A stretch of DNA of 37,237 bases from an uncultured Actinomycetes bacterium (GTDB lineage: Bacteria > Actinomycetota > Actinomycetes > Mycobacteriales > Mycobacteriaceae): assembly GCA_903862565.1 (NCBI GenBank), contig CAIOYU010000405.1:1-37237 (forward strand), read 5' to 3'. This document shows, piece by piece, positions 9,201 through 18,250 of the stretch. The stretch's first letter is position 1. Each line of letters starts with the position of its first letter. The position numbers and the translations under genes are program-made. The notes beneath the pieces are model-generated. The model ran no database searches and was not told the DNA's origin. It was given only the letters and a program-made list of their open reading frames with translations.

Positions 9201-11703
9201 CCTCGACGAAGGTGGCGTGGTCTGCACCGGCCGCGGCCACCGCCTGGGTGAAGCGCACCGGGTTGCGCAGGTTGGCCACCCAGTGCTCGGCGTCGAACGT
9301 GGCGTCCGCGCGGTCGGCGGTGGTGACGAACACCGGGATGCTCGGCGGTTGCGGATTCAGGTCGGCCAGTTCGGTGCGCAGCTCGGGCAGCACCGGGTCG
9401 ATGATCGGGTGATGGGAGGCGACGTCGACCTGTACCCGGCGGGCCAGGCGGTCCTGGGCTTCCACCACCGCGATCACGGCATCGACCTCCGCGGGTGGAC
9501 CGGCGATCACGACCTGGCGGGGTGCCGCGTACACCGCGACCGTCACCCCGGGGTAACCGGTGAGCAACTCCTCGGCGCTGTCGGCGTCGAGTTCGAGCAG
9601 CGCCATCGCGCCCTGACCCGACAATCGGGACATCAGCCGCGACCGGGTGGCGATCACCTTCACCCCGTAGGCGGGGCTCAGCGCCCCGGCCACCACCGCG
9701 GCCGTCACCTCGCCCATGGAATGCCCGATCACCGCGTCCGGGGACACGCCGTTGGCGCGCCACAGCGCGGTCAGCGCCAGTTGCATCCCCACCAGAACCG
9801 GCTGGATCCGGTCGATGCCGACCACCGGTTCACCGGACTCGAGCACCGCACGCAGCGAGAAGCCCGCATGCTCGACGAACGCCGACTCCAATTCGTCGAC
9901 GGCCGCGGCGAAGGCCGGTTCGTCGGCCAGCAGCGCGCGACCCATGCCGGCCCACTGTGACCCCTGACCGGAGTAGACGAACACCGTCCCGGTGCCGCAC
10001 GGTCCGGTGTGCGGTCCGGCCACCCCGGGCGCCGGGTATCCGCCGGCCACCGCGCGGAGTCCGGCCACCGCCTGGGCGCGGCTGCCCGCGGTGACGGTGG
10101 CGAACCGGGACTGCTGGGCCCGGTGGTGGTTGAGCGTGTGGGCGATGTCGGCGAGGGGGACGTCCGCACCGGCGTCCTCCATCCAGTCAGCCAGCCGCTG
10201 GGCCAGCGAGGCGATCCGCTCCGGCGTCTTACCGGTGAGCACCAGCGTGGTGATGGAGGGCGTCGTGATCAGAGCCTCCGGCGCGTCGGCCTCGGTGACC
10301 GGCGCAGAGGCCGGCGCCTGCTCGATCAGGATGTGGGCGTTGGTGCCGCTGACACCGAAGGACGAGACCGCGGCCCGGCGGGGCCGGTCCACGCGCGGCC
10401 AGTCCATCGGCTCCGCGGCGATCGTGAAGCGGCTGGCACCGGGACCGGCGTTGGGGGTCAGCCGGGTGAAGTGCAGCAGTTTCGGGATGTGCGCATGGTG
10501 CACGCTCAGGACGGCCTTGATGAAGCCGGTGACCCCGGCGGCGGACTCCAGGTGGCCGAGGTTCGTCTTGACCGATCCGAGGACCAGGGGTGCAGCCCCG
10601 GCGCGGTCGCCGTAGACCGCGCTGAGTGCGTCCAGTTCGATCGGGTCGCCCAGGGGGGTGCCGGTGCCGTGCGCCTCGATGTAGTCGACGTCGGAGGGAG
10701 CCAGGCGGGCCGCGTGCAGCGCCTGGCGCATCAAGGCCTGCTGGGCCGGTCCGTTCGGGACGGTCTGACCGCTGCTGGCTCCGTCCTGATTCACCGCCGA
10801 ACCGCGCACCACGGCCAGCACCCGGTCGCCGTCACGCTGGGCGTCGGTGAGGCGCTTGAGCACCACGACACCACAACCTTCGCTTCGCACATAGCCTTTC
10901 GCGTCGGCGTCGAAGCTCTTGCACAGGCCGTCGGAGGCGAGCATGCCGAACCGCGAGCAGGCGATGCTGTTCTCCGGACTCAGGATCAGGTTGACACCGG
11001 CCGCCAGGGCGTAGTCGCTCTCCCCCCGGCGCAGGCTCTCGCAGGCCAGGTGGATCGAGACCAGCGACGACGAACAGGCGGTGTCCAGAACCACCGCCGG
11101 GCCGCGGGCGCCGAGGAAGTACGACAGCCGGCCCGCGGCGAAGTTCGGGGCACTGCCGAATGGGATGTAGGCGTCGATGTCTTCCCGGCGGAGTTTCCCG
11201 GCCACCGAGTGGTAGTAGTCGCTGGTGGTCATCCCAATGAAGACCCCGGTCTGGGTACCCCGGATCGACAGCGGGTTGATGCCCGCGTATTCCAGTGCCT
11301 CCCAGGCCACTTCCAGCAGCAGGCGCTGCTGCGGATCCACTCCGGCCGCCTCGCGCGGGGAGATGTTGAAGAACTCCGCGTCGAATTCGTCGGGGCTCCA
11401 CGAGGTCAGGAAACCGCCCTCGCGGTTGCAGATGGTGCCCGGCGCCGTGTAGTCCTCGGAGTACAGGTCGTCGGCGTCCCACCGGTCGGCCGGAACGCGG
11501 ACGACACCGCTTGCGCCGTCCTGCAACAACTTCCAGAAGCCGTCGGCGTTGTCGACGCCCCCGGGCAGCCGGCACCCGATGCCCACCACGGCGATCGGCT
11601 CAGTGCCGGCCTTCTCCGCAATCTCCAGACGAGCCGTCAGGTCGTCGATCTTGCGCAGTGCCTCGGTGATGATCGCCCTGCGATCAGGCGTTGCGGCAGT
11701 CAT
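6286..11703 (-). CDS. Modular type I PKS, KS-AT-KR-(DH-like)-ACP (1805 aa), unusual domain order
   Basis: The N-terminus MTAATPDRRAIITEALRKID is nearly the PpsC start I remember and is a coiled-coil docking helix. KS has DTACSSS (Cys210) and EAHGTGT; AT has GHSMGEV and DVASHHPIID. The KR comes directly after the AT: GATGNVG near residue 1146, with SSVTG and YTAAN. Only after the KR is there a DH-like region, with HRVHGVEVVP (His1423) and LDAAV near 1584. The C-terminal ACP has GLDSMM (Ser1724). The tail SVLDALFDSVES matches that of the 1878-aa PKS and PpsA. A run of four DRTG repeats lies in the AT-KR linker. It starts three bases after the stop of the 1580-aa PKS and overlaps the next gene by ATGA. 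Whether the DH-like domain works is unclear: the His is kept but the domain is short and downstream of the KR. Confidence 0.95.
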   Translation of the reverse strand: MTAATPDRRAIITEALRKIDDLTARLEIAEKAGTEPIAVVGIGCRLPGGVDNADGFWKLLQDGASGVVRVPADRWDADDLYSEDYTAPGTICNREGGFLTSWSPDEFDAEFFNISPREAAGVDPQQRLLLEVAWEALEYAGINPLSIRGTQTGVFIGMTTSDYYHSVAGKLRREDIDAYIPFGSAPNFAAGRLSYFLGARGPAVVLDTACSSSLVSIHLACESLRRGESDYALAAGVNLILSPENSIACSRFGMLASDGLCKSFDADAKGYVRSEGCGVVVLKRLTDAQRDGDRVLAVVRGSAVNQDGASSGQTVPNGPAQQALMRQALHAARLAPSDVDYIEAHGTGTPLGDPIELDALSAVYGDRAGAAPLVLGSVKTNLGHLESAAGVTGFIKAVLSVHHAHIPKLLHFTRLTPNAGPGASRFTIAAEPMDWPRVDRPRRAAVSSFGVSGTNAHILIEQAPASAPVTEADAPEALITTPSITTLVLTGKTPERIASLAQRLADWMEDAGADVPLADIAHTLNHHRAQQSRFATVTAGSRAQAVAGLRAVAGGYPAPGVAGPHTGPCGTGTVFVYSGQGSQWAGMGRALLADEPAFAAAVDELESAFVEHAGFSLRAVLESGEPVVGIDRIQPVLVGMQLALTALWRANGVSPDAVIGHSMGEVTAAVVAGALSPAYGVKVIATRSRLMSRLSGQGAMALLELDADSAEELLTGYPGVTVAVYAAPRQVVIAGPPAEVDAVIAVVEAQDRLARRVQVDVASHHPIIDPVLPELRTELADLNPQPPSIPVFVTTADRADATFDAEHWVANLRNPVRFTQAVAAAGADHATFVEVSPHPLLAYAIDETLDDRHHHTIATLLRDTNDTFTFRANLNATHTVRPPKVVHPAEPHPRIPATPWHHTRHWLTSSSPERRDRTGDRTGDRTGDRTGDTDWFHALAWPARPLAGAHDTPGRSWLVLGDGGHADADLARLLGGNARALTVESVGDDAALRAALAGVDHVVFAPSAQSGRLDVAAGYRLFNDARRLVTVLAGTAEPPKLLIVTRNAQPLTEGDRADPVHAVLWGMARTIRLEHPEFWSGILDVDDAVPAELVARWVSAEAADAGPDDQAVYRRGTRHVPRLEPQPAPAVGLTRLEGGTSHLVIGATGNVGPYLIRQLAEMGASTVVAVSRRGNGLGELATELAGLGTTLVEVAADAADHAAMSALFDRFGADLPPLDGVYLAALAGTEALISEMTDLDVTTMFRPKLDAAAVLHTLSLTTPIHRFVLFSSVTGIIGSRWLGHYTAANAFLDTLAYARRALGLPATVVDWGLWKSWADAQPSTKSAGLLPMPNDVAIRLLPAVLSPDAGVQSVVVAADWSRLADAYGMRAPMPVIDSLLSGGATGADQLGAPVFGTLLGEQGGDAEWLALLDPDARPYPGGHRVHGVEVVPVSVLVETLCAVAAQRGTPALADLRFEYPIVVDRPRVIRVSVDGDAVTVSSSAGRGAPADRWTRHCSARLAERLPAPPDGDAHAATEPGLGEPLTAAAIADLQRAVGVDGQAFDWAVRGCEPVPGGLSGTVTLPAAPSGDAQGSHFEGAAVLDAAVYLARLADRSDSRLLLPAAVEGVHWTAAPTGPDGTVVVRRRGGTGDDLVVDVTVVGRDGGTWVDLRGLRYAAVDSVPVTTDVDASSAPIEVPDWAEMSAEEIVAELRQRLRAILARELGMPESAVNCDTPFPELGLDSMMAMTLLRDAKQLVRRELSATMLWNHPTVSSFAAHVAGLLTPKADQSSEDHNEVITDSVSVLDALFDSVESNSVESESGFR
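8908..8955. repeat. 12-bp tandem repeat, four copies, inside a PKS gene
   Basis: Four consecutive 12-bp units (gtcccccgtgcg, the fourth starting with a) lie in the AT-KR linker of the 1805-aa PKS and encode DRTG four times on the minus strand. The unit is a multiple of three, so gain or loss of copies keeps the reading frame. Confidence 0.95.
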
Positions 11704-11706
11704 GGA

Positions 11707-14700
11707 TTAGCTCAATCTCTCGGATAGTTTCTGCAGGAGTTCGTCTTCGGCGAGATCGTCGTAGTCGTCCAGGCTTTCGTCGTCGGCAGCGCCTGCGGTT
11801 TCGGGCAGCAGCGTCGCGAGGTATCCGGCCAGCGTCTCGACGGTGGGATAGTCGAAGACCACCGACGCCGGCAGGTCTTCGCCGAGGGTCTCGCTGAGCC
11901 GTTGCCGAAGGTTGACGCTCATCAGCGAATTCATGCCGCTCTGGAAGAACCCGCTGGACCGGTCGAGCATGTCGGCCGGCTGGCCCATGGACTCGGCCAC
12001 CAGTGTTGCCACCCGCTCGGTCAGCAGATCCATGCGCAGCGCCGGGTCGCAGCTCTCCAGTGCCACGCGGAACTCGGTCAGCTCACCCTGCCCGGCGTCG
12101 GAGCCGGGTTGGGCCAGCAGGTCGTCGATGATGTGCAGCGGGGTGCGGGTCCGGTAGGCGCTGGCAAGTCGGTTCCAGTCCGCGGCGACGACGGTGGCGC
12201 GCACCGGCGCGTCGGGTCCGGCCGCCATCGCAAGTGCCCGGATGGCGAGGTCGTCGGGCAACGGCAGCAGGCCCGACTCCAGGGTGACCTCTTTCTCGAA
12301 GCCGGACTGGTTGTCGGCCAACGACTTCCACAGTCCCCAGTTGACCGCGGTGGCCGGCAGCCCGGCCGCCCGGCGGGCGAATGCCAAGGTGTCCAGGAAG
12401 GTGGTGGTGGCGGCGTAGTGGGCCAGCCACCGCGAGCCCAGCACGCCCGAAATCGAGGAGAAGAGCACGAAGTGGCGCACCGGATGCTTGAGCGAGAGGG
12501 TGTGCAGCAGCGCCGCCGCGTCCAGTTTCGGCCGGAACATCACCGCCACGTCGTCGTCGGTCATGTCCCGCAGAGTGACCGGCCCGCCGGCGAACGCCGC
12601 GAGGTAGATGCCGGCCAGCGGTGGTAGATCATCGCCGAATCGGTCGAACAGAGCAGACAGCGCGCCCTCGTCGGAGGTGTCGGCCGCCACGGTCACCAGT
12701 TGCACCCCGCGTTCGGCCAGGCTGCCCGCCAGGGCGTCGAGGCGCGAGCCCGGATTGCGTGACACCGCGACGACGGTCGTGGCGCCCATGTCGGCGAGTT
12801 GCCCGATCAGAGAGGGGCCGATGTTGCCCGTCGCGCCGATGACGAGATGGCTGGTATTCGGCTCCAGTGCCACACCGGCCTGGGGCGGGGCGGCCGGGAG
12901 CAGGCGTGGAACGCGCCGCACTCCGGCCCGGTAGACCACCTGGTCCTCGCCGTTGCTGCGCTGCACCTCCGAGATCACCCACGCCGCAACGCGTTCGGCG
13001 GGCACCGACTCGTCGAGGTCGATGATGCCGCCCCAGATCTCGGGGTGCTCCAGGGCCAGTGTTCGGCCCAGACCCCACAGCACGGCCTGCGCCGGGTTGG
13101 CCCGATCGCCGGGTTCGACGGGCTGAGCGTTGCGCGTCACCAGGACGAGTTTCGGGGGCAACGGCCGGTCGGCCAGCGCGACGGCCAAAGTCCTTGCCGC
13201 AGTGAAGATCCGGTAGGCCGACTCCGTTCCCGTACCGGTGGCCTCGGGTGCATAGAGCACATGGGTGATCCCGGACAGCTCGGCCAGTACCGCATCGGGG
13301 TCGTCGGCGAGCATCGCCGCCGGCCGCACCGTGACTGCGCCGTCCCCGCCCAGCAAGCGGCCCATCTCTTCGCCAAGGGCCGCATTCCCCAGCACCAGCC
13401 ACGAGCCGTCTGCACGGCCGGAATCCCCGGCCAATTCGGCTGGCGGCCAATGGAGTTCGCTCACCCACTCGGCGGGCACGAGACCGTCGGGGTACCGGTG
13501 CGACCCGGCGCTCCCGGTCCGCTGGCGTGCCGGCGGCCGGGCCACCCAATGACGGGCGTGCTGCCACGGCGTGGTCGGCAGCTGCGGGTGGGGCCCGGGC
13601 GGATGCGGTGTCGTCGGCGGGTGGGTGATGTGGGCGGCGTTGAGGTTGGTGTGAAACGTCACCGTGTCGTCGGCGTCACGGGTCAGGGTGGACAGGATGT
13701 GGTGGTGGACATCGGCGAGGGTGTCGGCGATGGCGTGGGTGAGCATCGGGTTGGGGCTGATCTCGATGAACGTGCCGTACTCGGCGGCCGCGGCGCTCAC
13801 CGCCCGGCGCAGCAGCACCGGCCGGCGCACGTTGGCCACCCAGTACTCGGCGTCCAGCACCGGCGTCACGTACGGATCCTCGCCGACGGTGGAGAACATC
13901 GGGAGGGAGGGAACACGCGGGGACAGATCGGCCAGCTCGGCACGCAGCGGTTCGCACACCGGATCCATCAGCGCGGTGTGTGAGGCCACCTCCATGTTGA
14001 CCCGCCGCGCGAACCGGTTGGCTGCGGTCTGTGCGGCCAGCAGTGCCTCGATCTTCTCGACCGGGCCCGCGACGACGGTCTGGCGCGGCGACAGACAGCC
14101 CGCCACCTCGACACCCGGGTAGTCGGCGATGAGCGCGCCGACGGTCGCGTCGTCCCCATCGAGAAGTGCCACCGCACCGGAGCCGCCCTGCTGTTCCATC
14201 AGACGCGAGCGGACGGCGATCACCCGCAGACCCTCGGCGGGGGTCAGCGCCCCCGCGACGACGGCCGCGGTGATCTCCCCCATCGACTGCCCGACCACCG
14301 CATCGGGATGCACCCCGTAGGAGCGCCACAGCGCGGTGAGAGCCAGCTGTATCCCCATCACCAGCGGTTGCACCCGAGCGTCCCCGCGCACCGCCTCGCC
14401 TCCGGCGAGCACCTGCTGCAGGGAGAAGCCCACCTGTTCGGCGAACACCGGCTCCAACTCGGCCACCGCCGCGGCGAAGGCGGGTTCTTCGGCCAGCAAC
14501 CGCCGGCCCATGCCCGCCCACTGCGACCCCTGCCCGGAGTAGACGAACACCGTGCCCGGCCGGCACGGGCCCCGATGCGGTCCGACCACTCCCGCCGCGG
14601 ACTGACCGGCGGCCAGCGCGGCCAGCCCGGCCAGTGCCTGATCCCGATCTCTGGCGCACACCGTGGCGAACAGCCGTTCCCGGGTCCGGTGATGGTTGAG

Positions 14701-16449
14701 GGTGTGGGCCACCTCGTCCACACCCACGTGCGCGCCCGAGCGCTGCCACCACTGGGCCACCGCTGCGGCCACCGCGGCAATCCGGGCCGGGGTCTTGCCC
14801 CCGACCACCAGGGTGCTCACCGCCGGCGGCTCCTCCGCGGGCTGCGCGACGGCGGGCGCGGGCGCCTGCTCCAACACGACGTGCGAGTTGGTTCCGCCGA
14901 ATCCGAACGACGACACCCCCGCGCGGCGTGGCCGACCCCGGTCGGGCCATTGTGTTTGTGAATCAACAACTTTCAGTCGCAGCTTCGCGAAGGGGATGTG
15001 CGGATTGGGGTTCGCGTAGCCGATCGTCGCCGGAATGGACCCGCGGTCCAGGGCCAGCACCGCTTTGGCCAGTCCCGCGATTCCGGCGGCAGCCTCCAGG
15101 TGGCCCAGGTTGGTCTTCACCGATCCGATGAGCAGGGGTTCCTGCGCCGGGCGGCCCCGGCCCAGGACCGTGCCCAGCGCCCGCGCTTCGATGGGATCAC
15201 CCAGTGCGGTCCCTGTGCCGTGGGCCTCCACGTAGTCCACGTCGCGGGCGTCGACGCCCGCGTTGGCGTAGGCCGAGCGCAACACCGCCATCTGCGCGGC
15301 GGGGTTGGGAGCCATCAGCCCGTTGGAACGGCCGTCCTGGTTGACCGCCGATCCCCGGATCACCGCCAGCACCCGATCGCCATCGCGCACGGCGTCGGAC
15401 AGGCGCTTGAGTACCACGACAGCGGCGCCCTCGGCGCGCACGAAACCGTCGGCGGCCGCGTCGAACGTGTGGCACCGGCCCGACTGCGACAGCATCTCCG
15501 CGGAATCGAATCCCCTTGTCGGCGCTGGTGACAACACCACGTTGACCCCGGCGGCCAACGCTACGTCGGACTCCCCCGACCGCAGGCTCTGACCGGCCAG
15601 ATGCACCGCGACCAACGACGACGAACAGGCCGTGTCCACCGTCACCGACGGGCCCCGCAAGTCGTAGTGGTAGGACACCCGGTTGGCGATGATGCTCAGC
15701 GCACCGCCAGTGCCCGACCAGGCATCCAACTCCGTCAGGTCGGCCGAGGCCAGCGTCCAGTAGTCGGGCGAGCACGCTCCGGCGAAGACACCGGTGCGGG
15801 TCTCGGCCAGCGAATCAGCCGGAATACCGGCATGGTCGAGGGCTTCCTGGGTCACCTCCAACAGCAGTCGCTGCTGGGGATCCATCTTGTCGGCCTCCCC
15901 CGACGGTATCTCGAAGTACTCGGCGTCGAAGCCGGCGACGTCGTCGAGGAATCCGCCCCAGCGGGTGATCGAGGCCAGCACCGCGGCCTCCTGCGCCGAG
16001 CCGTCGTCGAACCACTCCCACCGCTCGGCCGGCACCTCACCGACTCCGCAGTTGCCCTCGACTAGCAAGTCCCACAGGTCATCCGGGCTCTGCACCCCGC
16101 CCGGGAAACGGCAGCCCAAACCGATCACCGCGATGGGCTCGCGCTCCCCGAGCACTCGATCGGCGCCGGCGGGCACCCACACCGGTTCCACCTCACCGCC
16201 GGTCAGGAACTTCGACAGTGCCTCCACAGTCGGGTACTGCCAGAACTCCACCGGCGACACCGGCTTGCCCAGCAACTCCGACAGGTGCCCGGTGAGCAGT
16301 ACCGCATCCCGGGAGCCCACTCCCAGGTCATGCATGGACGCACCGCGGTGAATCTGGTCGGGATCGCAGCCGAGGGTGGTGACCAGGTAGTCGGTCATCC
16401 AGCGCCGGACGCCGTTCTCGTCCAACTCCGGGGTCAACTCCGAACTCAC
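11707..16449 (-). CDS. Loading and extension PKS, ACP-KS-AT-KR-ACP (1580 aa), PpsA/PpsB hybrid type
   Basis: The start is a GTG overlapping the FAAL stop (GTGA). An N-terminal carrier domain ([10 protein letters not shown], Ser46) is the expected acceptor for the acyl chain from the adjoining FAAL. KS has DTACSSS (Cys275); AT has GQSMGEI and [10 protein letters not shown]. There is no DH. KR has GATGNIG near residue 1203 and SSISG, with YAATT where most KRs have YxxxN; PpsB, as I recall it, also lacks that Asn. The C-terminal ACP has GMNSLM (Ser1508). The tail [13 protein letters not shown] closely resembles the PpsB tail, which docks to PpsC; the next gene has a PpsC-like N-terminus, so linear hand-over to the 1805-aa PKS is likely. 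The expected chemistry is fatty acyl loading, one extension and reduction to a beta-hydroxy chain. The N-terminal half is very like the 1878-aa PKS. Confidence 0.95.
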   Translation of the reverse strand: MSSELTPELDENGVRRWMTDYLVTTLGCDPDQIHRGASMHDLGVGSRDAVLLTGHLSELLGKPVSPVEFWQYPTVEALSKFLTGGEVEPVWVPAGADRVLGEREPIAVIGLGCRFPGGVQSPDDLWDLLVEGNCGVGEVPAERWEWFDDGSAQEAAVLASITRWGGFLDDVAGFDAEYFEIPSGEADKMDPQQRLLLEVTQEALDHAGIPADSLAETRTGVFAGACSPDYWTLASADLTELDAWSGTGGALSIIANRVSYHYDLRGPSVTVDTACSSSLVAVHLAGQSLRSGESDVALAAGVNVVLSPAPTRGFDSAEMLSQSGRCHTFDAAADGFVRAEGAAVVVLKRLSDAVRDGDRVLAVIRGSAVNQDGRSNGLMAPNPAAQMAVLRSAYANAGVDARDVDYVEAHGTGTALGDPIEARALGTVLGRGRPAQEPLLIGSVKTNLGHLEAAAGIAGLAKAVLALDRGSIPATIGYANPNPHIPFAKLRLKVVDSQTQWPDRGRPRRAGVSSFGFGGTNSHVVLEQAPAPAVAQPAEEPPAVSTLVVGGKTPARIAAVAAAVAQWWQRSGAHVGVDEVAHTLNHHRTRERLFATVCARDRDQALAGLAALAAGQSAAGVVGPHRGPCRPGTVFVYSGQGSQWAGMGRRLLAEEPAFAAAVAELEPVFAEQVGFSLQQVLAGGEAVRGDARVQPLVMGIQLALTALWRSYGVHPDAVVGQSMGEITAAVVAGALTPAEGLRVIAVRSRLMEQQGGSGAVALLDGDDATVGALIADYPGVEVAGCLSPRQTVVAGPVEKIEALLAAQTAANRFARRVNMEVASHTALMDPVCEPLRAELADLSPRVPSLPMFSTVGEDPYVTPVLDAEYWVANVRRPVLLRRAVSAAAAEYGTFIEISPNPMLTHAIADTLADVHHHILSTLTRDADDTVTFHTNLNAAHITHPPTTPHPPGPHPQLPTTPWQHARHWVARPPARQRTGSAGSHRYPDGLVPAEWVSELHWPPAELAGDSGRADGSWLVLGNAALGEEMGRLLGGDGAVTVRPAAMLADDPDAVLAELSGITHVLYAPEATGTGTESAYRIFTAARTLAVALADRPLPPKLVLVTRNAQPVEPGDRANPAQAVLWGLGRTLALEHPEIWGGIIDLDESVPAERVAAWVISEVQRSNGEDQVVYRAGVRRVPRLLPAAPPQAGVALEPNTSHLVIGATGNIGPSLIGQLADMGATTVVAVSRNPGSRLDALAGSLAERGVQLVTVAADTSDEGALSALFDRFGDDLPPLAGIYLAAFAGGPVTLRDMTDDDVAVMFRPKLDAAALLHTLSLKHPVRHFVLFSSISGVLGSRWLAHYAATTTFLDTLAFARRAAGLPATAVNWGLWKSLADNQSGFEKEVTLESGLLPLPDDLAIRALAMAAGPDAPVRATVVAADWNRLASAYRTRTPLHIIDDLLAQPGSDAGQGELTEFRVALESCDPALRMDLLTERVATLVAESMGQPADMLDRSSGFFQSGMNSLMSVNLRQRLSETLGEDLPASVVFDYPTVETLAGYLATLLPETAGAADDESLDDYDDLAEDELLQKLSERLS

Positions 16450-18164
16450 GTAGCGTCCAGACGGCTGAAGTGCCCCAGCCGGTACCGCTCCGCGGACGCC
16501 GACCGGCGCACCTTCCCACTGGTCGTGACAGGAATCGAACCCGGCCCGACCAGGACCAGATCAGCTACCCGCACCCCGTGGGCCTTCGAAATCGCGGCTG
16601 ACACTTGGGTTTTGAGACCAGATAATTCGGGGGTCTTCGTCTTCAGTTCGGCGACGACCACGAGCCGCTCGCTCCCGCCGTCGGGGACGGACACGGCCGC
16701 CACCCGCCCGCCGGTGACCTTGGCGACGGTGGCCTCGATGTCGTCGGGATAGTGGTTGCGCCCGTCGACGATCAGCAGATCCTTCATCCGGCCGATGATG
16801 TACAACTCACCGTCGAACATCACCCCCAGATCCCCTGACTTGAGCCAGGGCCCGGTCGGGCTGCCCGCCGCCAACTGTCCGTTGAACACCTGCTCGGACA
16901 GTTCCGGATTGTGCCAGTACCCGGCCGCGATCTGCGGACCGTGAACCCAGACCTCACCCACTTCGCCGGGGGACTTCTCCCGCCGCGTCTCCGGGTCGAC
17001 GATCCGGAAGTCACAGGACCGGGGGGCCCCGTGACTGACCAGTTCGGACCCGCCCGTCCCACACACCTCGGCGTGCCCGGCGGTCAACTTGTCGGTGTCG
17101 AACCGCACCTCAGCGGGTGGTCGCCCACCGGGCGAGGACGCCACGTAGACCGTCGCTTCGGCCATGCCCCAGGTTGTCCGCATCGCCGAGTCGGGCAGGC
17201 CGAACGCCGCGAAGCGCTCATTGAAGCGCCGGACCGTCGAGCCGCGCACCCGCTCGGCGCCGTTGATCAGTACCGCCGCCCGGCTCAGGTCCAGACCGGC
17301 CATGTCTTCGTCGGAGGTCCGGGCCATGAGGACCTCGTAGGCGAAGTTGGGGCCGGCGGTGAACACGTTGGGGTGGGCCGCGATGTGCTGCAGCCAGCGC
17401 ACCGGTTTCTGCAGGAAGGACACCGGGCTCATCAGCACGGCCGAACATCCGCTGTACAGCGGGATGAAGATGCCGACGACCATTCCCATGTCGTGATAGA
17501 ACGGCGCCCACGAGACCACCGTGAGGTGCCTCGGCGACACGGTGCCGAGGGCCTCGAGGTAGTCGGGGAACGCCTGTTCCAGATTCGCGGCGACGTTCGC
17601 GTGGGTCATCGACACACCGGCCGGACGGCGGGTCGACCCGGAGGTGTACTGCAGGTAGGCGATCTTCGGCGGCGACGGCACCGCAGGGGATGCCGGCGGG
17701 GAGTTCACGCCTGAGAAGAAGTCCAGCGCATCGACTTCGATGACCCGCGGGGGCCGCTGGCCCGGCTGTGCGTGGATATAGGTTCTGACCTCGTCGACGA
17801 CCGCCGAGGTGGTCAGGACGGCGACCGGCGTGCTGTCCGTCATCGCTCCCGACACGCGTTCGTCATGCTGGCCCGGTTGCGGCACCGAGAGTGGAACGGC
17901 GATGAACCCGGCCTGAATCGCTCCGAGGAAGCCGACGATGTAGTCGAGGCCCTGCGGTGCCAGCACCATGGCCCGGTCGCCGGGTGAGCCGTGGTGCGAC
18001 AACTGATCGGCGACCACCAGCACCCGGTCACGCAGTTCAGACCAGGTGATGCTCTCTGCCGTTCCGGCGGGGTCGGACTCGTAGTCGTAGAACGTGTAGG
18101 CGGTGTCGTCGGGCTGCTCGTCAGCCCTGCGCTCGATCAGTTCGGGGACCGTCGTCTCGCTCAC
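16446..18164 (-). CDS. Fatty acyl-AMP ligase (FAAL, FadD26 type), copy 1
   Basis: Activates a fatty acid as acyl-AMP and passes it to a PKS carrier domain, here probably the N-terminal ACP of the 1580-aa PKS, whose start overlaps this stop. Recognisable parts are the adenylation motif YLQYTSGSTR, WAPFYHDMGM, TWGMAEATVY, and the hinge/C-domain block KSGDLG...IVDGRNHYPDDIEATV. I place the start at the GTG giving VSETTVPELIERRADEQ (572 aa), because FadD26-type proteins begin there and a GGAAGG lies 10 nt upstream. The ORF track's longer form starts at a GTG (18254) that overlaps the previous stop and adds 30 residues with no family resemblance; it cannot be excluded. It is highly similar to the next FAAL over its whole length, so the two look like a tandem duplicate pair. 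Confidence 0.92.
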   Translation of the reverse strand: MSETTVPELIERRADEQPDDTAYTFYDYESDPAGTAESITWSELRDRVLVVADQLSHHGSPGDRAMVLAPQGLDYIVGFLGAIQAGFIAVPLSVPQPGQHDERVSGAMTDSTPVAVLTTSAVVDEVRTYIHAQPGQRPPRVIEVDALDFFSGVNSPPASPAVPSPPKIAYLQYTSGSTRRPAGVSMTHANVAANLEQAFPDYLEALGTVSPRHLTVVSWAPFYHDMGMVVGIFIPLYSGCSAVLMSPVSFLQKPVRWLQHIAAHPNVFTAGPNFAYEVLMARTSDEDMAGLDLSRAAVLINGAERVRGSTVRRFNERFAAFGLPDSAMRTTWGMAEATVYVASSPGGRPPAEVRFDTDKLTAGHAEVCGTGGSELVSHGAPRSCDFRIVDPETRREKSPGEVGEVWVHGPQIAAGYWHNPELSEQVFNGQLAAGSPTGPWLKSGDLGVMFDGELYIIGRMKDLLIVDGRNHYPDDIEATVAKVTGGRVAAVSVPDGGSERLVVVAELKTKTPELSGLKTQVSAAISKAHGVRVADLVLVGPGSIPVTTSGKVRRSASAERYRLGHFSRLDAT

Positions 18165-18250
18165 CGCGTGGAAACCTTCCTGAGCGTCGGCGGTTGTGCC
18201 GTCGCACTCTAGCGGAGACTTCACCGCCCGGGCGGTGTTGCAAGCCATGG
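18165..18250 (-). other. 86-nt spacer between tandem FAAL genes
   Basis: Non-overlapping stretch between the two FAAL genes if the shorter start of copy 1 is used. It contains the ribosome-binding site GGAAGG for copy 1 near its downstream end. I see no clear hairpin or promoter in it. Confidence 0.4.
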
